This document shows, one piece after another, positions 17,048 to 25,900 of a stretch of DNA of 38,396 nt (position 1 is the first letter of the stretch; every line of letters starts with the position of its first letter). A model generated the notes under the pieces. The model searched no databases, was not told the origin of the DNA, and saw only the letters and a list, made by a program, of their open reading frames with translations. The stretch is from the NCBI GenBank assembly GCA_002716385.1, contig PBAX01000013.1, positions 1-38,396 of the forward strand, given 5' to 3'. The stretch comes from Phycisphaerae bacterium. Its GTDB lineage: Bacteria; Planctomycetota; Phycisphaerae; Phycisphaerales; SM1A02. Made by a program: the position numbers and the translations under genes.

Positions 17048-17584
17048 CTACTCGGGATCCGTGTCCTCGTCCTCGCCGGGGGGAGGAAGCATGGAATCGC
17101 CTTCATCGAGGAGCCCGCGATCGGCAACCGCATCACGGTCTCCGAGCGGCAGTTGATCGAACTGTCTCTTGAGCATGCCGAGTTCCAGAAGCGATCGGAC
17201 ACGAGTGATCAATTCATGTTTGTTGACGGGTTTGGCGATGAAGTCATTCGTTCCGCACTCGACTGCCCGCTCATAGTCGCCGACTTCATTCAAGGCGGTG
17301 ACCATAATGACGATGATGTCGCGTGTTGATGGTTGTGATTTGAGCTTCTCGCAGACCTGGAAGCCTGATACCCGTGGCATCATGACATCAAGCAGCATCA
17401 GGTCCGGTGTCGAGGACTCGACAAGTTCAAGCGCTTCGTCCCCATCCGTTGCGGTGAGGATCCGACAGCCCAGATCTTCCAGATAGGCCTGCATCAATTC
17501 CAGATTCTGCTGATTGTCATCGACGATCAGGATGGTTGCAGCAGCCAGATCAGGAAGGGGGTTCGTGGGTGTGGGGTTGCTCAT
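17048..17584 (-). CDS. Single-domain response regulator
   Basis: This is a CheY-like receiver domain (about residues 16-135) with all key residues: the acidic pocket D22/D23 in ILIVDDNQQN, the phospho-acceptor D66 in LMLLDVMMPRVSGF, T96 in IVIMVTALNE and K118 in FIAKPVNKHEL. A 45-residue tail is acidic and Pro-rich at its end (PPPGEDEDTDPE), with no DNA-binding or enzymatic output domain. It therefore probably acts through protein contact or phosphorelay. No histidine kinase is encoded in the window. Its 3' end faces the eight-gene operon. Confidence 0.92.
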   Translation of the reverse strand: MSNPTPTNPLPDLAAATILIVDDNQQNLELMQAYLEDLGCRILTATDGDEALELVESSTPDLMLLDVMMPRVSGFQVCEKLKSQPSTRDIIVIMVTALNEVGDYERAVECGTNDFIAKPVNKHELITRVRSLLELGMLKRQFDQLPLGDRDAVADRGLLDEGDSMLPPPGEDEDTDPE

Positions 17585-17615
17585 GAATCGAGGCTCCGAG
17601 CTTGGCAGGGGTTCT

Positions 17616-17639
17616 CAGGTGCCCCGATGACGGGGCCTG
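17616..17639. repeat. Short inverted repeat in the divergent gap
   Basis: CAGG-TG-CCCCG and CGGGGCCTG can pair over 9 base pairs with a 2-base bulge and an ATGA loop. It lies 32-55 bases upstream of the response-regulator start, where it could form a leader hairpin or an operator. There is no T tract, so it is not a terminator. Confidence 0.3.
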
Positions 17640-17710
17640 ATGGGCATGGTATCGATCCTGAGCTCTCCTTGGATTGATGTGGATCGGAGTGCCATGAGGA
17701 TCCAATTCGC

Positions 17711-17719
17711 TGCTAGAAT
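17711..17719 (+). promoter_or_regulatory. Extended -10 promoter for the 157-residue protein gene
   Basis: TGC-TAGAAT is an extended -10 with 5 of 6 matches to TATAAT. No -35 is visible at 16-18 bases, as is common for extended -10 promoters. Predicted start near 17726 leaves about 34 bases of leader, including CGGAGAG before the ATG at 17760. Confidence 0.5.
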
Positions 17720-17759
17720 ACGGGATTGTCCCTAAGTCCCTGCCGTATCGGAGAGCCTC

Positions 17760-18233
17760 ATGGCCGAAATCCAGAAGCCAGCCAGTTGGACCGATGAATT
17801 CAATGTTCCGACCCCCGAGGCGCTTCGTAAGGAGCTCGTCGAGGAGTCTACGGAGACCTTTGATCAGCTTCGAAAGCTGATGAACGGATTCGATGGTGTG
17901 ACGGAGGATTGTCGCTGGTACGGCGATTGTTGGCATTGGTCATTGACCTATCTGCTCGACGAACAGCCGTTTCGCGAACCCTCGGATGAATGGGACCCCC
18001 TGGCCTTGATTATTCCGGCACCGGAGGATGTCCAATTGGCCATCTCCATGACGCCTGAATTCGCCTCTTCGATCAACACCCGCCGCTTGAAGAGGGGGGT
18101 GCGTGATGGTCTTGAGTTGGGTAGTCCACCATTCACGACCCGATGGGCCGTATGGTCCATCCCAACCCCGGGGCTACTTCCGGAATTGGCAGGCCTGATC
18201 AAGCAGAAGATCGCCTGGCTCAGGACACACTGA
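17760..18233 (+). CDS. Conserved-looking small protein of unknown function (possibly DUF3788/DUF1801-like)
   Basis: The 157-residue soluble protein has a GGAG-type ribosome site and its own promoter. A central segment, CRWYGDCWHWSLTYLL, followed by LALIIPAPEDVQLAISM, and a Trp-rich C-terminus (TTRWAVWSIPTPGLLPELAG) recall small one-domain proteins annotated as DUF3788 or DUF1801 (YdhG-like). The resemblance is by pattern only and I give no function. It is convergent with the 65-residue gene at 18331. Confidence 0.75.
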   Translation: MAEIQKPASWTDEFNVPTPEALRKELVEESTETFDQLRKLMNGFDGVTEDCRWYGDCWHWSLTYLLDEQPFREPSDEWDPLALIIPAPEDVQLAISMTPEFASSINTRRLKRGVRDGLELGSPPFTTRWAVWSIPTPGLLPELAGLIKQKIAWLRTH

Positions 18234-18330
18234 GAAGATCGTCGGCTGCGTGTGGGCAAACGGCGACACACCCGGTCCCACCAGAGACCCCGGGTGCATC
18301 GTCCTGTTGATCGTTTGTATGTCAGTGCAA

Positions 18331-18528
18331 TCAGGCGGCAGGCTTGCGGGACACGATTGCTGTCGTATCACCAAGTCGTTCCCATGAGGATCCGCGGGGT
18401 TCGAGCGTGTGCTGGAGATGAGCCAGATATCGCTGGAGGTCAAGAGGGGAGAACTCATCAAGCCAGCCCAGATCGGCGGTTGGGTTGATGTCGTGAATAA
18501 GGTCAATCAGTCCTGTCTTGGTCAGCAT
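18331..18528 (-). CDS. Small conserved-looking protein, 65 residues
   Basis: The compact protein reads MLTKTGLIDLIHDINPTADL followed by GWLDEFSPLDLQRYLAHLQH. This is a helix, a short INPTAD turn and a helix with a regular hydrophobic pattern, then a flexible tail. From memory, similar small proteins with an INP/INR-S/T-A start and an F-S/T-x-x-x-L-x-x-Y-L-x-H-L end occur in Phycisphaerae, but I cannot confirm this here. I start at the ATG at 18528 because GGAG lies 9 bases upstream. No function is known to me. Confidence 0.65.
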   Translation of the reverse strand: MLTKTGLIDLIHDINPTADLGWLDEFSPLDLQRYLAHLQHTLEPRGSSWERLGDTTAIVSRKPAA

Positions 18529-18795
18529 GGCGTCTACTCCCTGTGTGCTCGAGTTCAATCGGCTGCTGGTTCATCTTTCGGCACGATGCGTGTCGCATGG
18601 GGAGCGGATAACAACAGCCTTCAGTCGACCTGATGGCCATTTGCGCATTCGATTCACAACAAGGGGCGGATGGTTGAAATCGAAACCACATCATGTTGTG
18701 TTGAAAAAAAAGAGGGCGGTTACGTCCGGGCATAGTCCGCTAATCGGCCGCTTGATGCAGGGGGGCGGCTGAGTCCGAGAAGAAGCTCGTCGCGA

Positions 18796-20520
18796 CTACT
18801 CCGCCCGGCCTTCGCCTTGTCGGATCGTATGAACTCGATTGGTCTCGAGGGCGTCGAACCGTTCCTTCGAACCATCCGGCCAGAGAATGTCCAGATACTC
18901 GACACTGGTTATTGGACCGAGCCCCAGATGGGCCCGCGGATCGTTCGAGGCGTAGTAGCTGCCCGCAGGATGGATCATGCGGGTGATCCGGCGATCGCCC
19001 GCCTTGACGGTCAGCTTGGCTCCGATGGCGTCTCGGCCATTCCTGTCGAGTGCCTTGATGAGCATCCATCGGCCTTTTTCTTCATTGATGTTTCGATAGA
19101 CATTGGCTGCCGCATCTTTGTTGATCACGATGATGTCGATCTTTCCGTCATCATCAAGATCGCCGAATGCGGCGCCTCGGCTTGTTCTGGGCTTCTGATT
19201 GGCGACTCCGCCAACAGGTGTCCTTAGGCTCATTCGGTCCCCGGCTTTCCCTGAAAGCAGGATGTTCATTTCGGCGTATGGGTCATCTCCGGAAACGGAC
19301 TCTCCGGCTCTCTGGACACGGCCTGTGGCTTCATACAGATCGAGGTATCCATCATTGTTGAAATCCACCCATCCCAGTCCGAAACGCGTGTACTTGGATG
19401 TGGTGGTCTTGATCCCGGATCTGGCAGTCAGGTCGGTGAAGTGATCGCCATCGTTCCGGAACAGGGAATCGGATTCGCCTCCGAGATTGCATACAAGCAG
19501 ATCTATGTCCCCGTCGTCGTCCATGTCTGTTGAACCGACTCCCATTCCAGCCTTCTCCTGGCCATCGTTGTCCACCGAGCAACCGGATTGCAGTCCCGTA
19601 TCCACAAAACGTCCATTCCCCTGATTGCTCCACATCGTGTCAGGCATTCCGTCATTGGCAATGAAGATGTCGGGGAAACCATTCTGGTCGTAGTCTGCAA
19701 TTGAGATTCCCAACGCTGTCCGGGCATTGGAGGCAATTCCGGATGCTCGTGTGATGTCCTTGAAGCGACCATCGCCCAGATTCAGATACAACCGGTCGAT
19801 TGCAGGCGTCGGGTAGTTGGTGGGGGCGCAGTAGTCTTCTCCGCCCTGTGTAGCATGGCAGGTGATTTCCGTTTCGGGAGACCATTCAAGGTAGTTGCCA
19901 CTGTAGAGGTCCAGATCCCCATCCAGATCGATGTCCAAGAATGCGGCTGCGGATCCCCAACCGTCATCACCGAGCCCCGCCATTTCAGTTACATCCGTGA
20001 ACTGTCCGTCGTCATTTCGAAGAAGCGTGTTTCGGCCCAGATTGGCGATGTAGATATCTGTATCACCATCGTTGTCATAATCGCCAACAGCAGGGCACAT
20101 GCCATAGCCGCGAACTGATCGCGATGGAAGTGCGGCCTCGGTCACGTCAGTGAATTTGAAATCACCATCGTTGCGATACAGCTTGTCGGAGACATCGTTT
20201 GACAAGGGGTCCTTGATGGCATTCACCAGCTGGCCACCTTGAACAAAGTACAGGTCGAGGTCGCCATCGTTGTCATAGTCGATCATGGCGATTCCGCCAC
20301 CGATGATTTCAGGAAGATTGAATTCACCTTGGGCACCTGAGATCCAATTGAAATCAACTCCCGATGGCCCCGACTTGTTTTCGAACCAAGGAGCTGTATC
20401 GATTTTCAGGCTGGATGATGGTGCGGTTTCCTGATGGTCATCATCCTTGTCGCATCCATGCATCGTGAACGTGCCGGTGATGGTGGCAAGCAGCAGGCTT
20501 GTTGTAAGCGGGTGGGTCAT
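18796..20520 (-). CDS. VCBS/FG-GAP (CRTAC1, ASPIC/UnbV) lipoprotein
   Basis: The 574-residue protein begins with a hydrophobic leader ending TMHGC, a weak lipobox with C23 as the possible lipid site. The body is a beta-propeller of VCBS/FG-GAP repeats with seven calcium-type loops, for example DYDNDGDLDLY, DYDNDGDTDIY, DIDLDGDLDLY, DYDQNGFPDIF, DMDDDGDIDLL, DFNNDGYLDLY and DLDDDGKIDII. The C-terminus has the ASPIC/UnbV block (HLGLGPITSVEYLDILWPDG). Such proteins are extracytoplasmic and their roles are poorly known. It overlaps the upstream TPR lipoprotein gene by ATGA (20517-20520), so the two are probably made together. Confidence 0.92.
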   Translation of the reverse strand: MTHPLTTSLLLATITGTFTMHGCDKDDDHQETAPSSSLKIDTAPWFENKSGPSGVDFNWISGAQGEFNLPEIIGGGIAMIDYDNDGDLDLYFVQGGQLVNAIKDPLSNDVSDKLYRNDGDFKFTDVTEAALPSRSVRGYGMCPAVGDYDNDGDTDIYIANLGRNTLLRNDDGQFTDVTEMAGLGDDGWGSAAAFLDIDLDGDLDLYSGNYLEWSPETEITCHATQGGEDYCAPTNYPTPAIDRLYLNLGDGRFKDITRASGIASNARTALGISIADYDQNGFPDIFIANDGMPDTMWSNQGNGRFVDTGLQSGCSVDNDGQEKAGMGVGSTDMDDDGDIDLLVCNLGGESDSLFRNDGDHFTDLTARSGIKTTTSKYTRFGLGWVDFNNDGYLDLYEATGRVQRAGESVSGDDPYAEMNILLSGKAGDRMSLRTPVGGVANQKPRTSRGAAFGDLDDDGKIDIIVINKDAAANVYRNINEEKGRWMLIKALDRNGRDAIGAKLTVKAGDRRITRMIHPAGSYYASNDPRAHLGLGPITSVEYLDILWPDGSKERFDALETNRVHTIRQGEGRAE

Positions 20521-21926
20521 TGCTGGGATTTTTCAAAGGCTTCGAACTTCTGTCGCATCATGAGAATCGACTGATTTCGGGGAAGCACGGCGAGGCCGTC
20601 GCTCAGTGTCTTGAAGGCCTCATCACGCTTGAATTGAGCGTAGCGCGATTCCGCCAGGACGCACCATCCCAGCGGATTGGTGGGGCTGACCTGCGTGACG
20701 AGTAGCGCCTCTCGTTCAGCATCGGCAGGGCGGCGGGCTCTCATCAGCACATTGGCGTATTGAAGCCGCTCATTCGGATCCTCTACACCAAGCTCAAATG
20801 CCTTGTCGAGCGTCGTGGCGGCTTCCGGAAGATTGTCGCTCAGAATGTAGAGTCGGCCCAGCTGCAGATGCGCAGCGGTCATGGTGGGGTTGATATCTAT
20901 CGATCTCATCGCATGAGTCATGGCCAGAGAGGAATCGCCTTTTTGGTTGTAGGCAAGAGAGAGATTGAGGTGCGTGGCGGCATTTTCAGGATCGATCTTC
21001 TCTGCCTGCTTCAGTACCACCAGCCATCGCCTGATATCGCCTTTTCGCCGGTAGATTTCGCTTTGGCGATGCATCAGATTCACATCTTGAGGCCATTTCA
21101 ACATCGCCTCTTGAATTCGTGCGGAGGCGTCGGTGTTTCTGCCTTGCTCAAGCAGATCATCGATGCGACTCAGTGATGCATCGATTCCACGCTCGAATTC
21201 CTTCAATTCAGTTTGCCAGAGATCCGGAAAGCTGGGCTTGCGAGGATCTCCCTGAGCGAGCCATGGTTCGGCCAACGCAGGCTGTCTTTCTCTTTGATAG
21301 GTCTGCCCTATCAGGTACCGGATGTAGGGGTGTTGCACCTTGGCCAGAAGTTGTTCAAGGACGACTCGTGCTTCCGATGGTCTGTCCTGTTCCATTATCG
21401 CCAATGCGCATGCGACATAGCCTCCGGGATTGTTGGGGTCGATCGTGATCGATTGTCTCGCCAAGGCCTCGGCTTCAGCTGCTTGGCCCATCTCGATATG
21501 CCAGAAGGCTGGCTGCCACCAGAGAGGAGATCTTTCGGGCGAAGCATCACGTGCGGTGGCCATGGCGGATACGGCATCCTCGTAGTTTCCAAGCTTGTAT
21601 TGAGCTTGTGCCAGCATGTACCAGTGCTGCGGGGCTGTCGGCTCGACAGAAAGAATCTGATTCCAGGTCGCCACGGCCGTCTGAGGCATGGCATTGGCCT
21701 GATAGATCATCGCCAGTTCCGCTCTGTTGGTGATATTGCTGGGGTCCGACTGGATCGTGGCCAGCTGGGCTTCGATCGCCTGCTTGACTTCGCCTGCCGG
21801 CGCCATGCCCTGATCGGGACTTGGTGGTGGTGGCAGTGTGGACGCAGAGTCGCTGCATCCCCAAGTCGCAAATGCGATCATGAGTACCAGCGGTACAGCA
21901 CAGATGTATTTCAGTGCAGATGCCAT
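20517..21926 (-). CDS. TPR-repeat lipoprotein
   Basis: The 469-residue protein has a lipoprotein signal (VPLVLMIAFATWGC, lipid-carrying C24), a Pro-rich spacer (STLPPPPSPDQG) and then consecutive TPR units from about residue 45 to the end. Clear examples are YMLAQAQYKLGNYEDAVSAM, HLNLSLAYNQKGDSSLAMTH and HLQLGRLYILSDNLPEAATT. TPR arrays bind proteins or peptides, so this is probably a partner of the VCBS protein encoded directly downstream. It is the first gene of a two-gene minus-strand operon, divergent from the nitrilase operon. Confidence 0.92.
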   Translation of the reverse strand: MASALKYICAVPLVLMIAFATWGCSDSASTLPPPPSPDQGMAPAGEVKQAIEAQLATIQSDPSNITNRAELAMIYQANAMPQTAVATWNQILSVEPTAPQHWYMLAQAQYKLGNYEDAVSAMATARDASPERSPLWWQPAFWHIEMGQAAEAEALARQSITIDPNNPGGYVACALAIMEQDRPSEARVVLEQLLAKVQHPYIRYLIGQTYQRERQPALAEPWLAQGDPRKPSFPDLWQTELKEFERGIDASLSRIDDLLEQGRNTDASARIQEAMLKWPQDVNLMHRQSEIYRRKGDIRRWLVVLKQAEKIDPENAATHLNLSLAYNQKGDSSLAMTHAMRSIDINPTMTAAHLQLGRLYILSDNLPEAATTLDKAFELGVEDPNERLQYANVLMRARRPADAEREALLVTQVSPTNPLGWCVLAESRYAQFKRDEAFKTLSDGLAVLPRNQSILMMRQKFEAFEKSQQ

Positions 21927-21988
21927 GCCCGATGATACAAATTAGGAGCCTGCCCGGGCTGTCAGATCTCGGAAGTTGTCTGGTTGCC

Positions 21989-21997
21989 TGCTACTAT
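21989..21997 (+). promoter_or_regulatory. Extended -10 promoter for the nitrilase operon
   Basis: TGC-TACTAT (4 of 6 in the hexamer plus TGn) lies 8 bases before the chosen ATG at 22006. Transcription would start at about 22004, almost at the start codon, so the mRNA may be leaderless. No Shine-Dalgarno sequence precedes this ATG, in agreement. Confidence 0.35.
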
Positions 21998-22005
21998 TCA
22001 TTCAA

Positions 22006-22992
22006 ATGGCAAGCATCCCTCATGCAGCAGCCTGTCAGACCTCGTTCGAGGCACCTCGTCACCGTGACGAGATTGCGGATCGGACTGGGCGAATGATTCA
22101 AATGGTTGAACAGACAGTGGTTGGGTATGAGCCCTTCTTCGATGTCCGATTGCTCGTATTCCCTGAATTCGCTCATGCCGTTCCCATTCACGATTCGGTC
22201 AGACGACTTCGCAGTGAGCTGGCCGTGGAGCTTCCAAATGAGCATATCACGGCTTACGAGAAGGTCTGTCGCAAGCTTGGTTGTTACATACAGACAGGTA
22301 CCTTCATCGAGCACGATCCGGAGTTTGGCGATGACATTCTCTTCAATACGACGATGCTTGTTGGTCCCGATGGCCCGTTGTTGAAGTATCGAAAAGTGAA
22401 CCCATGGATCCCCTGGGAGATTCATGCCTCGCCTCACGATGTTGATCCGAAGGGCGATCACTTCCCTGTGGCAGATACGGAAATCGGTCGAATCGGTGTG
22501 GCGATCTGCTACGACTGGCTGTTTCCGGAATCAATCAGGCAGCTTGCATTCAACGGAGCGGAAATCATCTGTCGGGTTTCCGCGTACATGGATCCCTGGG
22601 GTGCGACGCCACCGATGGATTGGTGGACGGTCATCAACAGGGCAAGAGCGATCGAGAATCGTGCATTCGTGGTGGCATCAAATCAGGGCGCTTCAATGGA
22701 GGGCTATCCCCCCTTCTCCTGGCCGGGCGGGAGCATGGTGGTGGATTACGACGGACGACTACTCGCTCAGGCGGATCCCGGCCCGGGTGAAAAGATTGTG
22801 GTAGCTCCGATCGATGTGCGGGCCTTGAGGGAGACAAGGGCCCGTTCACTCGGTCACGACATGATGTCCCACTACAGGCCCGAGCCACATGCCTATGCTT
22901 CGAAGGGGGGTCTGAGACCACCTGATGCTCATCCGCTCACGAAAAGATCCTTGGAAGACAGAATTCGCCGATCAAAAGGGGATATGACTTGA
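22006..22992 (+). CDS. Nitrilase-superfamily C-N hydrolase (amidase/nitrilase type)
   Basis: The 328-residue enzyme carries the superfamily triad: E54 in LLVFPEFAH, K130 in LKYRKVNPW and C168 in GVAICYDWLFPE. These enzymes cleave amide, carbamoyl or nitrile C-N bonds through a cysteine thioester. The WIPWEIHASPHDV segment and MDWWTVINRARAIENRAFVV look more like amidases of the AmiE/AmiF type than true nitrilases, but the substrate cannot be read from sequence. I start at 22006 so that the first beta strand (SIPHAAACQTSFE) is kept; an upstream ATG at 21976 adds ten non-homologous-looking residues. Its stop overlaps the TTG start of the next gene (TTGA). Confidence 0.92.
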   Translation: MASIPHAAACQTSFEAPRHRDEIADRTGRMIQMVEQTVVGYEPFFDVRLLVFPEFAHAVPIHDSVRRLRSELAVELPNEHITAYEKVCRKLGCYIQTGTFIEHDPEFGDDILFNTTMLVGPDGPLLKYRKVNPWIPWEIHASPHDVDPKGDHFPVADTEIGRIGVAICYDWLFPESIRQLAFNGAEIICRVSAYMDPWGATPPMDWWTVINRARAIENRAFVVASNQGASMEGYPPFSWPGGSMVVDYDGRLLAQADPGPGEKIVVAPIDVRALRETRARSLGHDMMSHYRPEPHAYASKGGLRPPDAHPLTKRSLEDRIRRSKGDMT

Positions 22993-25900
22993 GACGCCTC
23001 TATCCAATCCTGGCTTTGATTGCAGCTTCGATCGCGATGATTCCGGGTTGTGGGCAATCCGACTCGGGTGCCGGGGAGGCCTCCGCCTCGCTTCCAGCGA
23101 ACTTGATCGAGGGCAACAACCGTGGCGTTGGATTGATGGGTCAATTCGACTACGACGGTGCGTGGGAGGTCTTCAATGGTCTTGTCGAGAGCTATCCGGA
23201 TCATCCTCAGCTTCGCATCAATCTCGCCATCGCCCAATTGAATCGTCAGGGTCCCGGTGACGAGCAGGGGGCGATGAAGATCCTTGAAGAGGTCATCGAT
23301 GAGCATCCTTCCAATCTGAGGGCTTTGTACGTCTCCGCCATTCTCTCGGGATACATGGGTGATGTCGAAACATCCAACAATCGATTCAGGCTCGTCGCAG
23401 AGGCCGATCCCTCGGATGCCTATGCGGCGTACTACACGGGGCAGGGCTTTGCCCAGTCTGGTGAGCATGCGCAGGCGATTGAGTGGTTCGAACGATCAAT
23501 GGAACTGGATCCCTATCTTCGTAGTGCCATCTATGGAGCAGCTCAGGCTACGCGTCGAGCAGGTTCATCAGAGGAGGCGGATCGTTTTCTCGAGGAGTTC
23601 CAGCTTCTGGCAGACAACCCTCGGGCCCATCTTGCGGAGATCAAGTACACCAAGATGGGTCCAAAGGCAGAAGTCAAGGTGCTTGGAGATCCGGTGGAGG
23701 TGAAACCTCTCAATCCGGAGACCATCTGGGGAGAGGCTCGCGAATTGGTCTCGCTGACATCGGTCAAGGCCTCCACCCAAGTCGGTGTCTCGGCCTGTGA
23801 TGTGAATCTCGATGGGCGACTGGATCTGTTCTGCAATGGACTGCGGGTTTCCGGTGCTGTGGACGACGCGTCGGTGATGCTTTGGAATTCCAACAGTGGA
23901 TGGAAGCTGGACTGGGATTCGCCATTGGCAAAGGTCTCTTCGGTGCAATCCTCCATGTGGGGCGATGTGGATGGCAATGGCTGGCCGGATGTGTTCCTGT
24001 GTCGCAATGGAGCCAATCAGCTCTGGTTGCAGACGGATGGACAGTGGACACGCGACGACTCCATCGAATCTGTGGAAGGCCCCGCCCTGAACACGGTGGA
24101 CGGCGCCCTCTTCGACGCTGATCATGATGGCGATCTGGATATCTACGTCGTGAATGAAGACGGGCCCAACGTCCTGCTGAACAACAATCGTGACGGAACA
24201 TGGCGAAGCATCGGTGCCGAGGAGGGATTGCCGGCCATTGACAGGGGTTCCAGGCAAGTGCTTGTCGCCGACATTGATCGCGACAGGGATCTGGATCTCA
24301 TTGTTCTGAACACCGAACTGCCCAACGACGTGTTCATCAACGATCGATTATGGAGATATCGGAAAGCAGAAGGCTTCGACTCGCTTCGATCGCATGCGGC
24401 CACCGCCATCATCGCCGCAGATCAGGACGCCGATGGTGCAATCGAATTGATCACTCGTGGAATCACCGGCGAGATGCACCACTGGATGCCCGCCGATGAT
24501 GGTCAATGGGTCTCCGCTCCGATTCAAGAGGCGGTTGGCCTTGGTACTTCCATCGAGCCCATGCCCGAGTTGGCGATGCTTGATGTCACTGGTACTGGTG
24601 AAGGCACCTTGCTCTATCCCGTCGATGGCGGTTTGCAGTCGGGTACTCGGCTGCTCTCGGCCTCGGGTTTGAAAAGCTGGGTACCCGCGAGTCTGCAGGT
24701 CGAAAAGGGGCCCTCGATCGTTGCGATTGAATCGAGTTCTGACGGAGGACTTCGCCTGGTTGAGTTTCCACCCGGTCCCGGAAGATTGCCGTTCATCGCC
24801 GTGTCATTTACGGGGCAGGATGATCCCGGGCAATCGATGCGATCCAATGCCAGTGGTATCGGGACACAGTATGCCGCTCGTCGTGGAACCAACTGGAGCA
24901 TCGGGCAGGTGTTGAGGGACGACTCCGGCCCCGGTCAGAGTCTGCAGCCGGTCTCGATCGGTCTGGGGCAAAGTCCTCGTCTGGATTTCCTGGCCATCGA
25001 ATGGTCCGATGGCGTGTATCAGACCGAGCTTGGGCTCTCTGGGTCCACGGTCATCGAGGAGACTCAGCGGCAGCTCTCCAGCTGCCCGGTTCTCTTCATG
25101 CATGATGGTGAAGAGTACGTGTTCATCAGTGATCTGCTGGGGGTCGGAGGCATCGGCTTCAGGACGGGGCGTGACACGGTCGTCAGTCCTCGCCCCTGGG
25201 AGCGTTTCCTGATGCCGGAGATCGAGTGGAAGACTGATACGGTCGATCTGATCCTGGCTGAACCGATGGAGGAGTCCTGTTATCTCGATTCGATCAAGCT
25301 CGTTCAGTGGGCGCTTCCTCCAGGTTGGTCGATGACATTGGACGAACGCATGGGGACGGGGCTGCCCAAGCCAACCGGCGAGCCGGTCTTCTATCGAAGT
25401 TCGATGAGTCCGTCATCCGCGACGGTCGTCGATGGGACCGGTGTTCTGGATGATCTTCTGGAAGTCGACGGTCGGGCAGTTGATCCCGGGGATGTCGATA
25501 CCCGTTTTCTCGGCCGCCTGAAATCCCCGCAGGTGCTCACGCTCATGTTCGAGCGTCCGCTACAGGAGCTTCAGGGGCAGCCTGTTCTCGTGATGGATGG
25601 GTGGGTCGAGTATCCGTATTCGCAGACCTGTTTCGCGGCCTGGCAGGCGGGCGCCACATACGATCCGCCGACCATCGAGGCGATGGATGCAGATGGTCGA
25701 TGGATGACGATCCTTGAGAAGGTGGGATATCCCGCCGGCATGCCTCGCCAGATGTCGGTTCCTCTGGATGGGCTGCCTGACGACTGCCGAGGTTTGCGCA
25801 TCAGTACGAGTCTGGATCTCTACTGGGATTCGATCAAGGTGGCTGGGAGTGAGCCATGTCCAGGTGCTCGCCGAGTGGTGCTTCCCATGGCCGGTGCGGA

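Noticed and set aside
18269..18296. Hairpin CACCCGG/CCGGGTG as a terminator between two convergent genes
   Set aside because: Only 7 base pairs with a 14-base loop and no T tract on either strand.
18704..18711. Run of eight A (T8 on the minus strand) as a terminator of the VCBS gene
   Set aside because: No stable hairpin directly precedes the T run on the minus strand; only a weak GCGG/CCGC pairing was found.
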